Part shown: positions 41,826 through 51,106 of the stretch, piece after piece | Numbering within the stretch: position 1 is the stretch's first letter | How the letters are laid out: each line of letters starts with the position of its first letter | Assembly (NCBI GenBank): GCA_965246945.1 | Contig: CBDFFW010000002.1 | Location: 118,700-182,699, forward strand | Source of the DNA: CBDFFW01 sp965246945 | GTDB taxonomy: Bacteria > Pseudomonadota > Alphaproteobacteria > UBA11073 | DNA: 64,000 bases | Direction of reading: 5' to 3' | Position numbers and translations under genes: made by a program | Notes under the pieces: generated by a model | The model's database searches: none | The model's input: the letters and a program-made list of their open reading frames with translations, nothing else | What the model was told of the DNA's origin: nothing

Positions 41826-42692
41826 ATGAATACCAATATCTATCTTTCTATACTTTGTGCGGCAATGTTTTGCGGTTCAACGGTATTTGCGGATGAGGTG
41901 GTTGCTTCGGACAAGTCTCAATATAAGCTGTTTAATCCGGTGCCGGAGGCACAGATGCGGAGTTTTTCGACCGATCGGCCAACCAAATCCTACTCACCTT
42001 ACACGGTGGATGCTGGGCATTGGCAATATGAAACGGATATCGTCAATTGGACGTATGACCGATATAATGAGAGCGATGTCACTACTTCCAATTGGCTATT
42101 GGCCAATTCTGTTTTTAAACTGGGATTGACCCAGCATAGCGATGTTGAAGTGGGCTTATCACCGGTGGTAATTAACCACACGCATGACCGTGCCGCCCAA
42201 ACCAAAAATACCAATTCCGGCTTTGGAGATGTTTACACCCGCATAAAATACAATCTATTGGGTAATGACAGCGGCAATTATGCCTTGGCTGCGGTGCCAT
42301 ATGTCAAAATTCCAACTGCTTCACGGGATATTGGCAATCGCCATTGGGAAGGCGGAATTTATGCGCCATTTGTCGCAGTATTGCCGCAGAATTGGACGCT
42401 AACTTTGCTCACCGAATATGATCAGCTGGAAAATGCGGCACTGGATGGCACGCATGCTAATTACCAGAACTTAGTAAATGTTAGTCATCCGATTGTGAAA
42501 GATGTCACAGGTTATGCTGAGCTATGGAGCGGGGTTAACACCGATCGTGATGCCGATGATCAGTATAGCGCCGATTTTGCGGTGGCGTGGTTGGTGCATG
42601 ATAATCTTCAGCTGGATGCTGGTGTAAATGTAGGTTTGAACAAGGCCACGCCGGATGCGCAATCTTATATTGGCATTTCCCAGCGTTTTTAA
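41826..42692 (+). CDS. Outer-membrane transporter-like protein
   Basis: A 288-aa beta-barrel protein. A signal peptide (LSILCAAMFCGSTVFA) is followed by mature sequence with alternating beta pattern. FSTDRPTKSYSPYTVDAGHW and the ending YIGISQRF, with C-terminal phenylalanine, mark it as an outer-membrane protein of the MetA-pathway/phenol-type transporter superfamily. Substrate unknown. Position ahead of kdp and the shared upstream 19-bp sequence suggest co-regulation. Confidence 0.8.
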   Translation: MNTNIYLSILCAAMFCGSTVFADEVVASDKSQYKLFNPVPEAQMRSFSTDRPTKSYSPYTVDAGHWQYETDIVNWTYDRYNESDVTTSNWLLANSVFKLGLTQHSDVEVGLSPVVINHTHDRAAQTKNTNSGFGDVYTRIKYNLLGNDSGNYALAAVPYVKIPTASRDIGNRHWEGGIYAPFVAVLPQNWTLTLLTEYDQLENAALDGTHANYQNLVNVSHPIVKDVTGYAELWSGVNTDRDADDQYSADFAVAWLVHDNLQLDAGVNVGLNKATPDAQSYIGISQRF

Positions 42693-42702
42693 TTTTTCCC
42701 AA

Positions 42703-42801
42703 CCTCATCCTGCGTAGGAAGCGTATCGTAGGATGCTCAACCGATGCACTTCCGTAAACATTCTTCGATACAGATACCGACCCATTTTACTCAGAACAAG
42801 G
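42703..42801. repeat. Degenerate family B repeat
   Basis: Begins CCTCATCCTGCGTAGGAAGC and ends CTCAGAACAAGG; the arms mispair at several bases. It separates the porin-like gene from kdp. Confidence 0.6.
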
Positions 42802-42823
42802 TAAGTTATCATGAACGAATTTC

Positions 42824-42842
42824 TACGGAATTTATGCGCGAC
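42824..42842. promoter_or_regulatory. 19-bp sequence before kdp (copy 2)
   Basis: TACGGAATTTATGCGCGAC, 58 nt before the first small kdp ORF, one mismatch to 41776-41794. Candidate regulatory site. Confidence 0.5.
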
Positions 42843-42899
42843 AAAAATTTTCAATAAGCGCAAACTTGCACAACCAAGAGTTGATTCTAAAGGTGAATG

Positions 42900-42995
42900 A
42901 TGGATTTAATTTATTTAGCGATAGGCACTGGTTTTTTTCTGTTGAGTTGGGGCTTGGTTAAACTCGCCAGCTCGCTGATGGAGGCACAGTCATGA
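42900..42995 (+). CDS. Small membrane protein at the head of kdp
   Basis: A 31-aa ORF starting MDLIYLAIGTGFFLLSWGLV, a single hydrophobic helix with a polar end. Its stop overlaps the kdpF ATG by 4 nt (ATGA), implying coupling. Small proteins of this style occur before kdpF in other bacteria, but none has a name I can give. It may modulate KdpFABC. Confidence 0.6.
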   Translation: MDLIYLAIGTGFFLLSWGLVKLASSLMEAQS

Positions 42996-43084
42996 TTACT
43001 CTTTACGTCGTGATGAGTGTAGTGGTTGCCGCACTGTTTTTGTATCTGGTGATCGCATTGTTGAAGCCGGAGATATTTCCATGA
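42992..43084 (+). CDS. kdpF: KdpF, potassium ATPase small subunit
   Basis: A 30-aa single-helix peptide with the KdpF pattern: MITLYVVMSVVVAALFLYLV then IALLKPEIFP. KdpF stabilises the KdpABC complex. Stop overlaps the kdpA start by 4 nt. GAGG precedes the ATG. Confidence 0.9.
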   Translation: MITLYVVMSVVVAALFLYLVIALLKPEIFP

Positions 43085-44904
43085 GCACCCTTCTGCCGTG
43101 GTCCAGCTGGTTGCAACTGGCTCTTTATTTTATCGTCTTATTTGCCTGCGTAGTGCCGCTGGGCGGCTTTATGGCCAAGGTTTACCAAGGTGAACGGCAC
43201 ATATTAGTGCGGCCATTAGGCTGGCTCGAACGACTATTTTATCGCGCAGCTGGCATTAAGCCAGCTGATGAAATGAGCTGGCAGCAATATGCGCTGCATA
43301 TCATTATATTCAGCGCTGTCTCGTTCATAGGTTTATATGCGCTGTTGCGTTTACAAATCGTTTTGCCGGTCAATCCTGCTAGCATGGCGGCCGTCTCGCC
43401 TGATCTCAGTTTCAATACTGCCGTAAGTTTTATCACCAATACCAATTGGCAATCTTATGGCGGTGAAAGCACCATGAGTTATTTAAGCCAAATGCTTGGT
43501 TTAACTGTGCAAAACTTTCTATCAGCGGCAGTCGGAATGGCGGTAATGGTCGCGCTTATTCGCGGCTTTACGCGTAAAAATGTTAAAACGATTGGTAATT
43601 TCTGGATCGATCTTACCCGTGGCATAATCTATATATTGCTACCCTTATCATTATTGTTTGCTGTGGTGCTGACTTCGCAAGGAGTAGTGCAAAGTTTTAA
43701 GCCTTATATTGAAGTGCAATTATTAGAACCTTTGCAGGTTGATGCTCAGAAAGATGCAGCTGGCAAAATTACGAAACCTGCTGAAACTGTGACCACGCAA
43801 AATCTTGCAATTGGGCCAGTCGCCTCACAAATCGCCATCAAACAATTGGGCACCAATGGCGGTGGTTTTTTCAACGCCAATTCCGCCCATCCATTTGAAA
43901 ATCCCACACCATTTAGCAATTTTTTGGAAATGCTGGCGATTTTACTCATCCCAGCGGCCTTATGCTATACCTTTGGTGTCATGGTCGGTGACCGGCGGCA
44001 AGGTTGGGCAATTCTGATTGCGATGACCATTATCTTTGTGCCGCTACTTATTTTTGGTTCAGTACAAGAACAAAATGGAAATCCAAATTTAACATCGCTG
44101 CATATTGATCAAAGTGCCAGTGCTGCGCATCCAGGCAGCAATATGCCGGTCCCTGCGCAAGCAGGGGGAAATATGGAAGGCAAGGAAACGCGCTTCGGCA
44201 TTGTTAATTCTACACTGTGGGCGGCGGCCACCACAGCGGCTTCTAATGGTTCGGTTAATGCGATGCATGACAGCTTTACGCCGTTGGGTGGCGCCGTGCC
44301 ATTACTGCTGATGCAATTTGGCGAAGTGGTTTATGGGGGCGTTGGCTCTGGCTTATATGGCATGCTCATTTTTGTATTATTGACGGTGTTTATTGCCGGA
44401 TTAATGGTTGGCCGCACACCGGAATATTTGGGCAAAAAAGTGCAGGCGTTTGAAATTAAAATGGCTTCGATTGCCATTCTCATTCCGCCATTTTTTGCAC
44501 TAATTGGCACAGCCATTGCTGTTTTGTCCAAAGATGGTATTGCCGGTATTTTAAATCCGGGCGCACAAGGATTTAGCGAAGTATTATATGCGTTTACTTC
44601 CACGGCCAACAACAATGGCAGCGCCTTTGCGGGTTTAACAGCCAACACGCCATTTTATAACTCGCTGCTGGGCATTGCGATGTTGTTTGGCCGTTATTGG
44701 GTATTGTTGCCCACACTGGCCATTGCGGGCTCGCTCGCGGCTAAAAATGCCGTACCACCTTCGAACGGCACATTGCCAACGCATACGCCGCTTTTTATTG
44801 GCTTTCTGGTTGGCGTTGTTGTCATGGTTGGGGTGCTGACCTATGTGCCAGCGCTGGCGCTTGGGCCCATTGCCGAACATTTTAATTTGATTGCGGTGAA
44901 ATAA
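43081..44904 (+). CDS. kdpA: Potassium-transporting ATPase subunit A
   Basis: A 607-aa channel-like subunit that binds and moves K+. The four selectivity-filter repeats are seen as NTNWQSYGGESTMSYLSQ, GTNGGGFFNANSAHPFENP, FGEVVYGGVGSGLYGML and TSTANNNGSAFAGLTANTPF. It is about 50 aa longer than the E. coli protein, with extra sequence in loops (for example PAQAGGNMEGKETRFG is normal but the preceding Ser/Ala region is expanded). Starts by ATGA overlap with kdpF. Confidence 0.97.
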   Translation: MSTLLPWSSWLQLALYFIVLFACVVPLGGFMAKVYQGERHILVRPLGWLERLFYRAAGIKPADEMSWQQYALHIIIFSAVSFIGLYALLRLQIVLPVNPASMAAVSPDLSFNTAVSFITNTNWQSYGGESTMSYLSQMLGLTVQNFLSAAVGMAVMVALIRGFTRKNVKTIGNFWIDLTRGIIYILLPLSLLFAVVLTSQGVVQSFKPYIEVQLLEPLQVDAQKDAAGKITKPAETVTTQNLAIGPVASQIAIKQLGTNGGGFFNANSAHPFENPTPFSNFLEMLAILLIPAALCYTFGVMVGDRRQGWAILIAMTIIFVPLLIFGSVQEQNGNPNLTSLHIDQSASAAHPGSNMPVPAQAGGNMEGKETRFGIVNSTLWAAATTAASNGSVNAMHDSFTPLGGAVPLLLMQFGEVVYGGVGSGLYGMLIFVLLTVFIAGLMVGRTPEYLGKKVQAFEIKMASIAILIPPFFALIGTAIAVLSKDGIAGILNPGAQGFSEVLYAFTSTANNNGSAFAGLTANTPFYNSLLGIAMLFGRYWVLLPTLAIAGSLAAKNAVPPSNGTLPTHTPLFIGFLVGVVVMVGVLTYVPALALGPIAEHFNLIAVK

Positions 44905-44905
44905 G

Positions 44906-46954
44906 ATGTCCCAAACAGCCTCTATACGCCTGATGTCTGGCCCCATGATTTTTGAGGCCATTATTACGGCAATCAAACGGCTATCAGTGAAAACGCAATT
45001 GCGTAATCCGGTAATGTTCATTGTTTATGTCGGTGCGATTATTACAACTGTAATAGTGTTTTTACCAACTGCGGCCGGCGAAGCGCATTGGTTCATTGCC
45101 GCCATTGCTGCCTGGTTATGGTTTACTGTGCTATTTGCCAATTTTGCCGAAAGTATTGCTGAAGGGCGCGGTAAAGCACAAGCAGCGACCCTTAAAGCAG
45201 CGCGGCGGGATACGCTGGCTAAACGTCTGGCCGATCCTAAACAGCGGGATAAATTCGAGCAAACCGCATCAACATTATTGCGCGTCGGTGATTATGTGTT
45301 GGTCGAAGCCTATGATTTTGTGCCCAGCGATGGGCAGGTGGTCGACGGTGTGGCTTCGGTTGACGAAAGCGCAATAACTGGTGAAAGTGCGCCAGTTATC
45401 CGTGAAGGCGGCGGTGACCGTGATGGCGTGACAGGCGGCACGCGCTTACTTTCTGATTGGCTGGTAATTAAAATTACGGCTGGGCAAGGCGAAACCTTTC
45501 TTGATAAAATGATTGCACTGGTCGAAGGCGCTAAACGGCAAAAAACGCCCAATGAAATTGCCTTATCAATTTTACTGGCCGCGATGACCCTAATTTTCTT
45601 AATGGCCACTGTTACACTTTTGCCTTATTCACTATTTAGCGTACAGCGCGCTGCACAAGGCTCCGCTGTTAGTATTACAGTATTAATTTCATTGCTGGTG
45701 TGTTTAATTCCAACCACCATTGGCGGTTTATTATCCGCCATCGGTATTGCCGGAATGGATCGGCTAGTGCGCGCCAATGTTATTGCCAAATCGGGGCGTG
45801 CAGTTGAAGCAGCGGGCGATGTAAATATTTTATTGCTCGATAAAACCGGCACGATTACTTACGGCAACCGGCAAGCGGTAAACTTCTTTCCACTGCCAGG
45901 TGTTGCACCAAAACATTTGGCCGAAGCCGCTTGGCTTTCATCTCTGGCTGACGAAACGCCGGAAGGGAAAAGCATCGTAAGTCTCGCCAAAAACCAATAT
46001 GATTTTATGGCCAACAACGCGCCGGAAGCGCAATTTATTCCATTTAGCGCCGAAACGCGCTTATCCGGTGTCATGCTGCCAAACCGGCAAATTCTCAAAG
46101 GTGCCAGCGATGCCATTGCCAAACATTTAAACGGAAAATTAATTGAAGCCGCACGTTTGGAAGCAGACCGGATTGCCCGCAGCGGTGGTACGCCTTTATT
46201 GGTGGTCGATGGCCAAGAAGTATTGGGTGTTATTCATCTGAAAGACGTGGTGAAACATGGCATCAAAGCGCGCCTCGCGGATTTGCGCAAAATGGGCATT
46301 AAAAGCGTAATGATTACGGGGGATAATCCATTAACCGCCGCCGCCATTGCCGCCGAAGCGGGTGTAGATGACTACCTGGCCGAAGCCACGCCACAAGCCA
46401 AGCTGGCCTATATCCGCAAAATGCAAACCGGCGGCGAACTGGTTGCGATGGTTGGCGATGGCACCAATGATGCGCCCGCACTGGCGCAAGCCGATGTGGC
46501 AGTGGTCATGAATAGCGGCACACAAGCTGCCAAAGAAGCCGGCAATATGGTGGATTTGGATAGCGATCCCACCAAGCTGATTGAGGTGGTAGAAATTGGC
46601 AAACAAATGCTGATGACGCGTGGTGCATTAACTACCTTTTCTATTGCGAACGATCTGGCTAAATATTTCGCGATTATCCCAGCGGCGTTTGCCAGCACTT
46701 ATCCGGCACTAATGCGCCTGAATATTATGGGGCTGACCACGCCGCAAAGCGCTATTTTATCTGCTGTTATTTTCAATGCGTTGATTATTATCGCGCTCGT
46801 GCCGCTCGCACTTAAAGGCGTGAAATACCGCCCAATTGGTGCCAGCAAATTGTTAAGTCACAATGCACTGGTTTACGGCGTCGGCGGGATCATTGCGCCA
46901 TTCATTGGCATTAAAGCTGTTGATATCTTTTTAACCATTATAGGAGCTGTTTAA
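44906..46954 (+). CDS. kdpB: Potassium-transporting P-type ATPase subunit B
   Basis: A 682-aa catalytic subunit. DKTGTITYGNR holds the phosphorylated aspartate; ITGESAPVIRE is the actuator loop, and VGDGTNDAPALAQADVAVVM the hinge. Seven helices are expected. Starts two bases after kdpA stop. Confidence 0.98.
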   Translation: MSQTASIRLMSGPMIFEAIITAIKRLSVKTQLRNPVMFIVYVGAIITTVIVFLPTAAGEAHWFIAAIAAWLWFTVLFANFAESIAEGRGKAQAATLKAARRDTLAKRLADPKQRDKFEQTASTLLRVGDYVLVEAYDFVPSDGQVVDGVASVDESAITGESAPVIREGGGDRDGVTGGTRLLSDWLVIKITAGQGETFLDKMIALVEGAKRQKTPNEIALSILLAAMTLIFLMATVTLLPYSLFSVQRAAQGSAVSITVLISLLVCLIPTTIGGLLSAIGIAGMDRLVRANVIAKSGRAVEAAGDVNILLLDKTGTITYGNRQAVNFFPLPGVAPKHLAEAAWLSSLADETPEGKSIVSLAKNQYDFMANNAPEAQFIPFSAETRLSGVMLPNRQILKGASDAIAKHLNGKLIEAARLEADRIARSGGTPLLVVDGQEVLGVIHLKDVVKHGIKARLADLRKMGIKSVMITGDNPLTAAAIAAEAGVDDYLAEATPQAKLAYIRKMQTGGELVAMVGDGTNDAPALAQADVAVVMNSGTQAAKEAGNMVDLDSDPTKLIEVVEIGKQMLMTRGALTTFSIANDLAKYFAIIPAAFASTYPALMRLNIMGLTTPQSAILSAVIFNALIIIALVPLALKGVKYRPIGASKLLSHNALVYGVGGIIAPFIGIKAVDIFLTIIGAV

Positions 46955-47572
46955 ATGCTTGCTTCGCTCCGCATTAGCTGCGTGTTGTTTTTATTGTTCA
47001 GCGTTTTGCTAGGCATTATTTATCCAGGTGCCGTGACAGCGGTTACCCAAACGCTATTTGCCCATCAAACCAGCGGCAGTTTAATTACGGCACCAGATGG
47101 CAAAATACAAGGTTCAGCCCTTATCGGCCAAAACTTTACCGATCCCAAATACTTCTGGGGGCGCTTATCGGCCACCACGCCAGCTTATAATGCCGCCAAT
47201 TCCAGTGGCAGTAATTTGGGCGCCGCCAATCCTGATTTAATTAAAGCGGTACAGGCCCGCATTGATGCATTGAAAGTCGCCGATCCTAATAATGCTGCAC
47301 CTATTCCAGTTGATCTTGTTACCGCTTCTGGCAGTGGACTTGATCCGCATATCTCCCCAGCCGCCGCTGCATATCAACTAGCACGCGTTGCGCGAGCACG
47401 CGGTTTAGCTGTAGATGCATTAGAAGATTTAGTGGCACAACATACCGCAGGGCGGCAGTTAGGTGTGTTGGGCGAACCCCGTGTAAACGTACTGCAACTA
47501 AATCTAGCTCTCGATGCGGGTACAACTTCTCATCCTGCCCCGGCGGATAGCGAAATACAACACATGCAGTGA
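46955..47572 (+). CDS. kdpC: Potassium-transporting ATPase subunit C
   Basis: A 205-aa single-helix periplasmic subunit. LFSVLLGIIYPGAVTAVTQ is the anchor, QNFTDPKYFWGRLSATTPAYN and ASGSGLDPHISPAAAAYQ are conserved. Adjacent to kdpB with no gap; the C-terminus ends in a hydrophilic extension. Confidence 0.97.
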   Translation: MLASLRISCVLFLLFSVLLGIIYPGAVTAVTQTLFAHQTSGSLITAPDGKIQGSALIGQNFTDPKYFWGRLSATTPAYNAANSSGSNLGAANPDLIKAVQARIDALKVADPNNAAPIPVDLVTASGSGLDPHISPAAAAYQLARVARARGLAVDALEDLVAQHTAGRQLGVLGEPRVNVLQLNLALDAGTTSHPAPADSEIQHMQ

Positions 47573-47687
47573 GTTGCTGTGTGGCGTTAATTCGTGCGTC
47601 TTTATCCCTCTGGAAATTGTTCTAAATTCGCTATGCTTCCTAAGAATAACTATCCTCTCTCGATAAAAAGAAGGTTAGAGTTTTGCA

Positions 47688-50378
47688 ATGTCTGAATTTT
47701 TTCGGCCTAACCCTGATGCGCTACTAAAATCAGTGGAAGCTGCTGCCAAGGAAGCGCGGCGCGGGCAGTTAAAAATCTTTTTTGGTAGCTCCGCGGGTGT
47801 TGGTAAAACCTATGCGATGCTGCAAGCCGCGCAGGTGCATAAGTTTGAAGGGTTAGATGTCGTAATTGGTGTGGCAGAAACGCATGGCCGTGTCGAAACT
47901 GAAAAACTATTAACCGGTTTAGAAATTCTGCCATCACGTATAATTGAGCATAAAGGAGTGCAACTTAAAGAATTTGATCTCGATGCTGCTTTGGCGCGCA
48001 AACCTGCTTTGCTAATTGTTGATGAACTAGCACATAACAACGCGCCTGGCATGCGCCATCCCAAGCGCTGGCAGGATGTTGAAGAATTATTGGATGCCGG
48101 AATTAATGTTTACACTGCGCTCAATGTGCAGCATTTGGAAAGCCTGAATGATGTGGTTGCCAGTATTACTGGCATTACCGTGCAGGAAACGGTGCCAGAT
48201 GCACTATTTGATGAAGCCCATGATGTGCAATTGGTCGATGTGCCGACCGAAGCTTTATTAATGCGCCTAGAACAAGGCAAAATCTATCTAGCGGAAGGCG
48301 CAGCTACCCGCGCGGCGCAAAACTTTTTTAACAAAACCAATTTAATGTCGTTGCGTGAGTTAGCATTACGCCGCACGGCCGAGCATGTCGATGCCGACAC
48401 CGATCAGGAACGCATGCAGGCTGGATTATTTACACCAAATATTGCCGGTGACCGTGTATTGGTTTGTTTAGGTGCCGATGCCTTGGCCGTCAAAATGGTA
48501 CGGACAGGCCGCCGCATGGCTGCCAGCTTAAAAGCACCATGGTATGTCTTGGCGGTTGATACGGGAAAAATTGATAAAGCGCGCCAAGGCTACCAGCAGC
48601 GCCAGCGTGCTCTGCGGATAGCCGAACAAAATGGCGCACGCGTGACTATTCTGCAAAGCGAACGGCCAGGTGATGCGATTTTAGAATTTGCCCAACAAAA
48701 AGGCATTACCAAACTAATCATCGGGCGCACCATCCGGCCTGTTTGGGTCGATTGGTTGCGTGGTTTTTTAGTTGAATACATTATTCGCCATAGCGGCGAA
48801 ATGGATATTTATATCATTACCGGCAAAAGCGAAAAACAGCGTCGTTTAGCGCACTGGTTAGAACCGAGCAAGCCCAGCAATTATGCCTGGGCACTGTTAA
48901 TGTTTGCCGTTTGCACAGCCATTGGCTTATTCACAAGACCATTATTACAGCAAATGGATATTTTAATGCTGTATTTGATGGGTGTGGTAACAGTCGCAGC
49001 GCGGCTGGGCCGCATACCATCGCTGATTTTTGCAATGTTAAGTGTGGCCGCTTTTAACTTCTTTTTCGTTGAGCCTATTTACAGTTTCGATGTCGCCAAT
49101 CCATCTTATTGGATCACGTTTATTGTAATGCTGCTTACCTCGCTGCTGATTTCCACGCAGGCAAACAGGTTGCAACAGCAAAGCTTGCATGCAAGAAGGC
49201 GCGAACGGGAAACGCAAACGTTGTATGCACTAACGCGTGAACTAGCAGCCACACGTGGTGTTGAAGCGATTATCAAAGTTGCCATTAAACATATTGCCGA
49301 GGCGCTGCCAGGTAAACCGACAATTTGGTTACGGCACAGCAATGGTAGTTTACTATTAAATGGCGGTGAAATAATTGGTGATCCCATCAAAGAAGAAATG
49401 GTTGCGCATTGGGCGTGCGATCATGCCCAAGCTGCCGGTTTGGGTACCAATACCATGCCAAGCGCCAGTGCATTTTATTATCCATTACAAGGGGAACAGC
49501 AAATATTTGGTGTAGTAGCAATCGCACCGACAACAGAAGAAAATTTTTCGATCAATGATAAAGTAACAATTGAAACTTTTGCGCATTTATTGACCACAGC
49601 ATTAGAGCGAGTTTTTGCGGGACGTGAAGCTGAACATGCGCGTCTACAAATTGAAACAGAAAAACTTCGCAATACTTTTTTAAGTTCAATGTCGCATGAT
49701 TTGCGGACACCGCTCACCACGATTAAAAGTGCCGCCGATACGCTACGGCAAAGTTGGCAGGAATTAGCGGTTAAAATCCGCACCGATTTGTTAGATGCTA
49801 TTCAGCGTGAAGCCAATCGCCTATCGCGGGTGGTGAATAACTTGCTTGATCTCTCACGGCTGGAAGGTGGTGAACCCCAGTTAAATGAACAGCCATATTA
49901 CATTCAGGAATTAATCGGTGCAACTGTAGGACAGTTACAAACCAAACTAGCAAATTATCCAGTTATTCTGGAAATTCCCACCCAACTACCCTTGGTAATT
50001 GTGGATGGCTTGCTTATTGAACAAGTGCTACAAAATCTACTGGAAAATGCAGTAAATTTTTCAGCAGTTCAGCAGCCCATTCGTATCACAGCGGCACGCC
50101 ATATAGATGGTTCACAAATCAGTGTGATTGATCAAGGCAGCGGTTTGCCATTGGGCAAAGAAAAGCAAATTTTCGATAAATTTTTTACAATGTCGCAGCG
50201 CGATCACTCGAAAGGCAGTGGCTTAGGTTTAGCTATTTGCCAGGCAATTATGCAGGCGCATGGTGGCTATATCTGGGCAGAAAATAATATCGGCGGCGGT
50301 ACATCAGTCCATTTTATTATTCCTGCTGCGCGTATTGCAGCATATGATCCATTAGAAAATGGCCATGAATCCGTTTAA
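47688..50378 (+). CDS. kdpD: Osmosensitive K+ channel histidine kinase KdpD
   Basis: An 896-aa sensor kinase. The N-terminal KdpD domain has Walker A GSSAGVGKTYAMLQAAQVHK and DELAHNNAPGMRHPKRWQDV. A universal stress protein-like domain (DRVLVCLGADALAVKMVRTG) follows. Four helices lie near residues 400-500, then a GAF-like region and kinase with SSMSHDLRTPLTTIKSAADT. It senses low K+ and ionic strength. The start is 115 nt after kdpC with a good ribosome-binding site. Confidence 0.97.
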   Translation: MSEFFRPNPDALLKSVEAAAKEARRGQLKIFFGSSAGVGKTYAMLQAAQVHKFEGLDVVIGVAETHGRVETEKLLTGLEILPSRIIEHKGVQLKEFDLDAALARKPALLIVDELAHNNAPGMRHPKRWQDVEELLDAGINVYTALNVQHLESLNDVVASITGITVQETVPDALFDEAHDVQLVDVPTEALLMRLEQGKIYLAEGAATRAAQNFFNKTNLMSLRELALRRTAEHVDADTDQERMQAGLFTPNIAGDRVLVCLGADALAVKMVRTGRRMAASLKAPWYVLAVDTGKIDKARQGYQQRQRALRIAEQNGARVTILQSERPGDAILEFAQQKGITKLIIGRTIRPVWVDWLRGFLVEYIIRHSGEMDIYIITGKSEKQRRLAHWLEPSKPSNYAWALLMFAVCTAIGLFTRPLLQQMDILMLYLMGVVTVAARLGRIPSLIFAMLSVAAFNFFFVEPIYSFDVANPSYWITFIVMLLTSLLISTQANRLQQQSLHARRRERETQTLYALTRELAATRGVEAIIKVAIKHIAEALPGKPTIWLRHSNGSLLLNGGEIIGDPIKEEMVAHWACDHAQAAGLGTNTMPSASAFYYPLQGEQQIFGVVAIAPTTEENFSINDKVTIETFAHLLTTALERVFAGREAEHARLQIETEKLRNTFLSSMSHDLRTPLTTIKSAADTLRQSWQELAVKIRTDLLDAIQREANRLSRVVNNLLDLSRLEGGEPQLNEQPYYIQELIGATVGQLQTKLANYPVILEIPTQLPLVIVDGLLIEQVLQNLLENAVNFSAVQQPIRITAARHIDGSQISVIDQGSGLPLGKEKQIFDKFFTMSQRDHSKGSGLGLAICQAIMQAHGGYIWAENNIGGGTSVHFIIPAARIAAYDPLENGHESV

Positions 50379-51045
50379 TATTGCTGTGTTGGATGATGAA
50401 ACTGCCATCCGGCAAATGCTTTCGGCAACCCTTGCCAGCCATGGTTATACAGTTGAATTATTTGCCGCTGCCATGCCTGCAATGGTTGCCATGCAAAATA
50501 ATCCACCCGATTTGTTATTACTGGATTTGGGATTGCCGGATCACGATGGGCAAATAGTTATCACCACTATTCGCAGTTGGTCGCAATTGCCAATCATTGT
50601 GTTATCGGCGCGTGATCAAGAAGCTGAGAAAGTTACTGCCTTAGAAGCTGGCGCCGATGACTATTTAACCAAACCATTTAGCAATGGCGAATTATTAGCC
50701 CGTATTAAAGTTGCTTTGCGCCGCACCGCTCAACAGAGCACTATTGATATTTATGAATATGGCAATTTAAAGGTCAATTTACCATTAAGGCGTGTTTGGC
50801 TTAATGGAAGTGATCTGCATCTTACGCCAACGGAATATAAATTATTGGCGGCGCTGATTGGTCAAGCGGGCAGGGTGGTTACCCAATCCCAGCTTATTCG
50901 GGCGGTCTGGGGACAAAACAGCCAGGGCAATAATCACTATTTACGTATTTATATTCAGCATCTCCGCAACAAATTACAAGATGACCCACTTAATCCAACT
51001 TTCATTATAACCGAAGCCGGCATTGGGTATCGATTAAAAATTTAA
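50359..51045 (+). CDS. kdpE: KDP operon response regulator KdpE
   Basis: A 228-aa OmpR/PhoB-type regulator. The receiver contains LLLDLGLPDHDGQ and ADDYLTKPFSNGELLARI; the wing helix domain LTPTEYKLLAALIGQAGRVV and HYLRIYIQHLRNKLQDDP. Activated by KdpD it induces kdp. The start overlaps the end of kdpD; ATG 50365 is an alternative. Confidence 0.96.
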   Translation: MAMNPFNIAVLDDETAIRQMLSATLASHGYTVELFAAAMPAMVAMQNNPPDLLLLDLGLPDHDGQIVITTIRSWSQLPIIVLSARDQEAEKVTALEAGADDYLTKPFSNGELLARIKVALRRTAQQSTIDIYEYGNLKVNLPLRRVWLNGSDLHLTPTEYKLLAALIGQAGRVVTQSQLIRAVWGQNSQGNNHYLRIYIQHLRNKLQDDPLNPTFIITEAGIGYRLKI

Positions 51046-51106
51046 ACCGTATTTCCATATGCTTTTGCAGTAAATAATAACATTGGCATCAATGCCTTAA
51101 CCATGG

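Noticed and set aside
3815..42801. Repeats as a CRISPR array
   Set aside because: Copies are kilobases apart, about 100 nt long and internally palindromic; there are no regular spacers and no cas genes.
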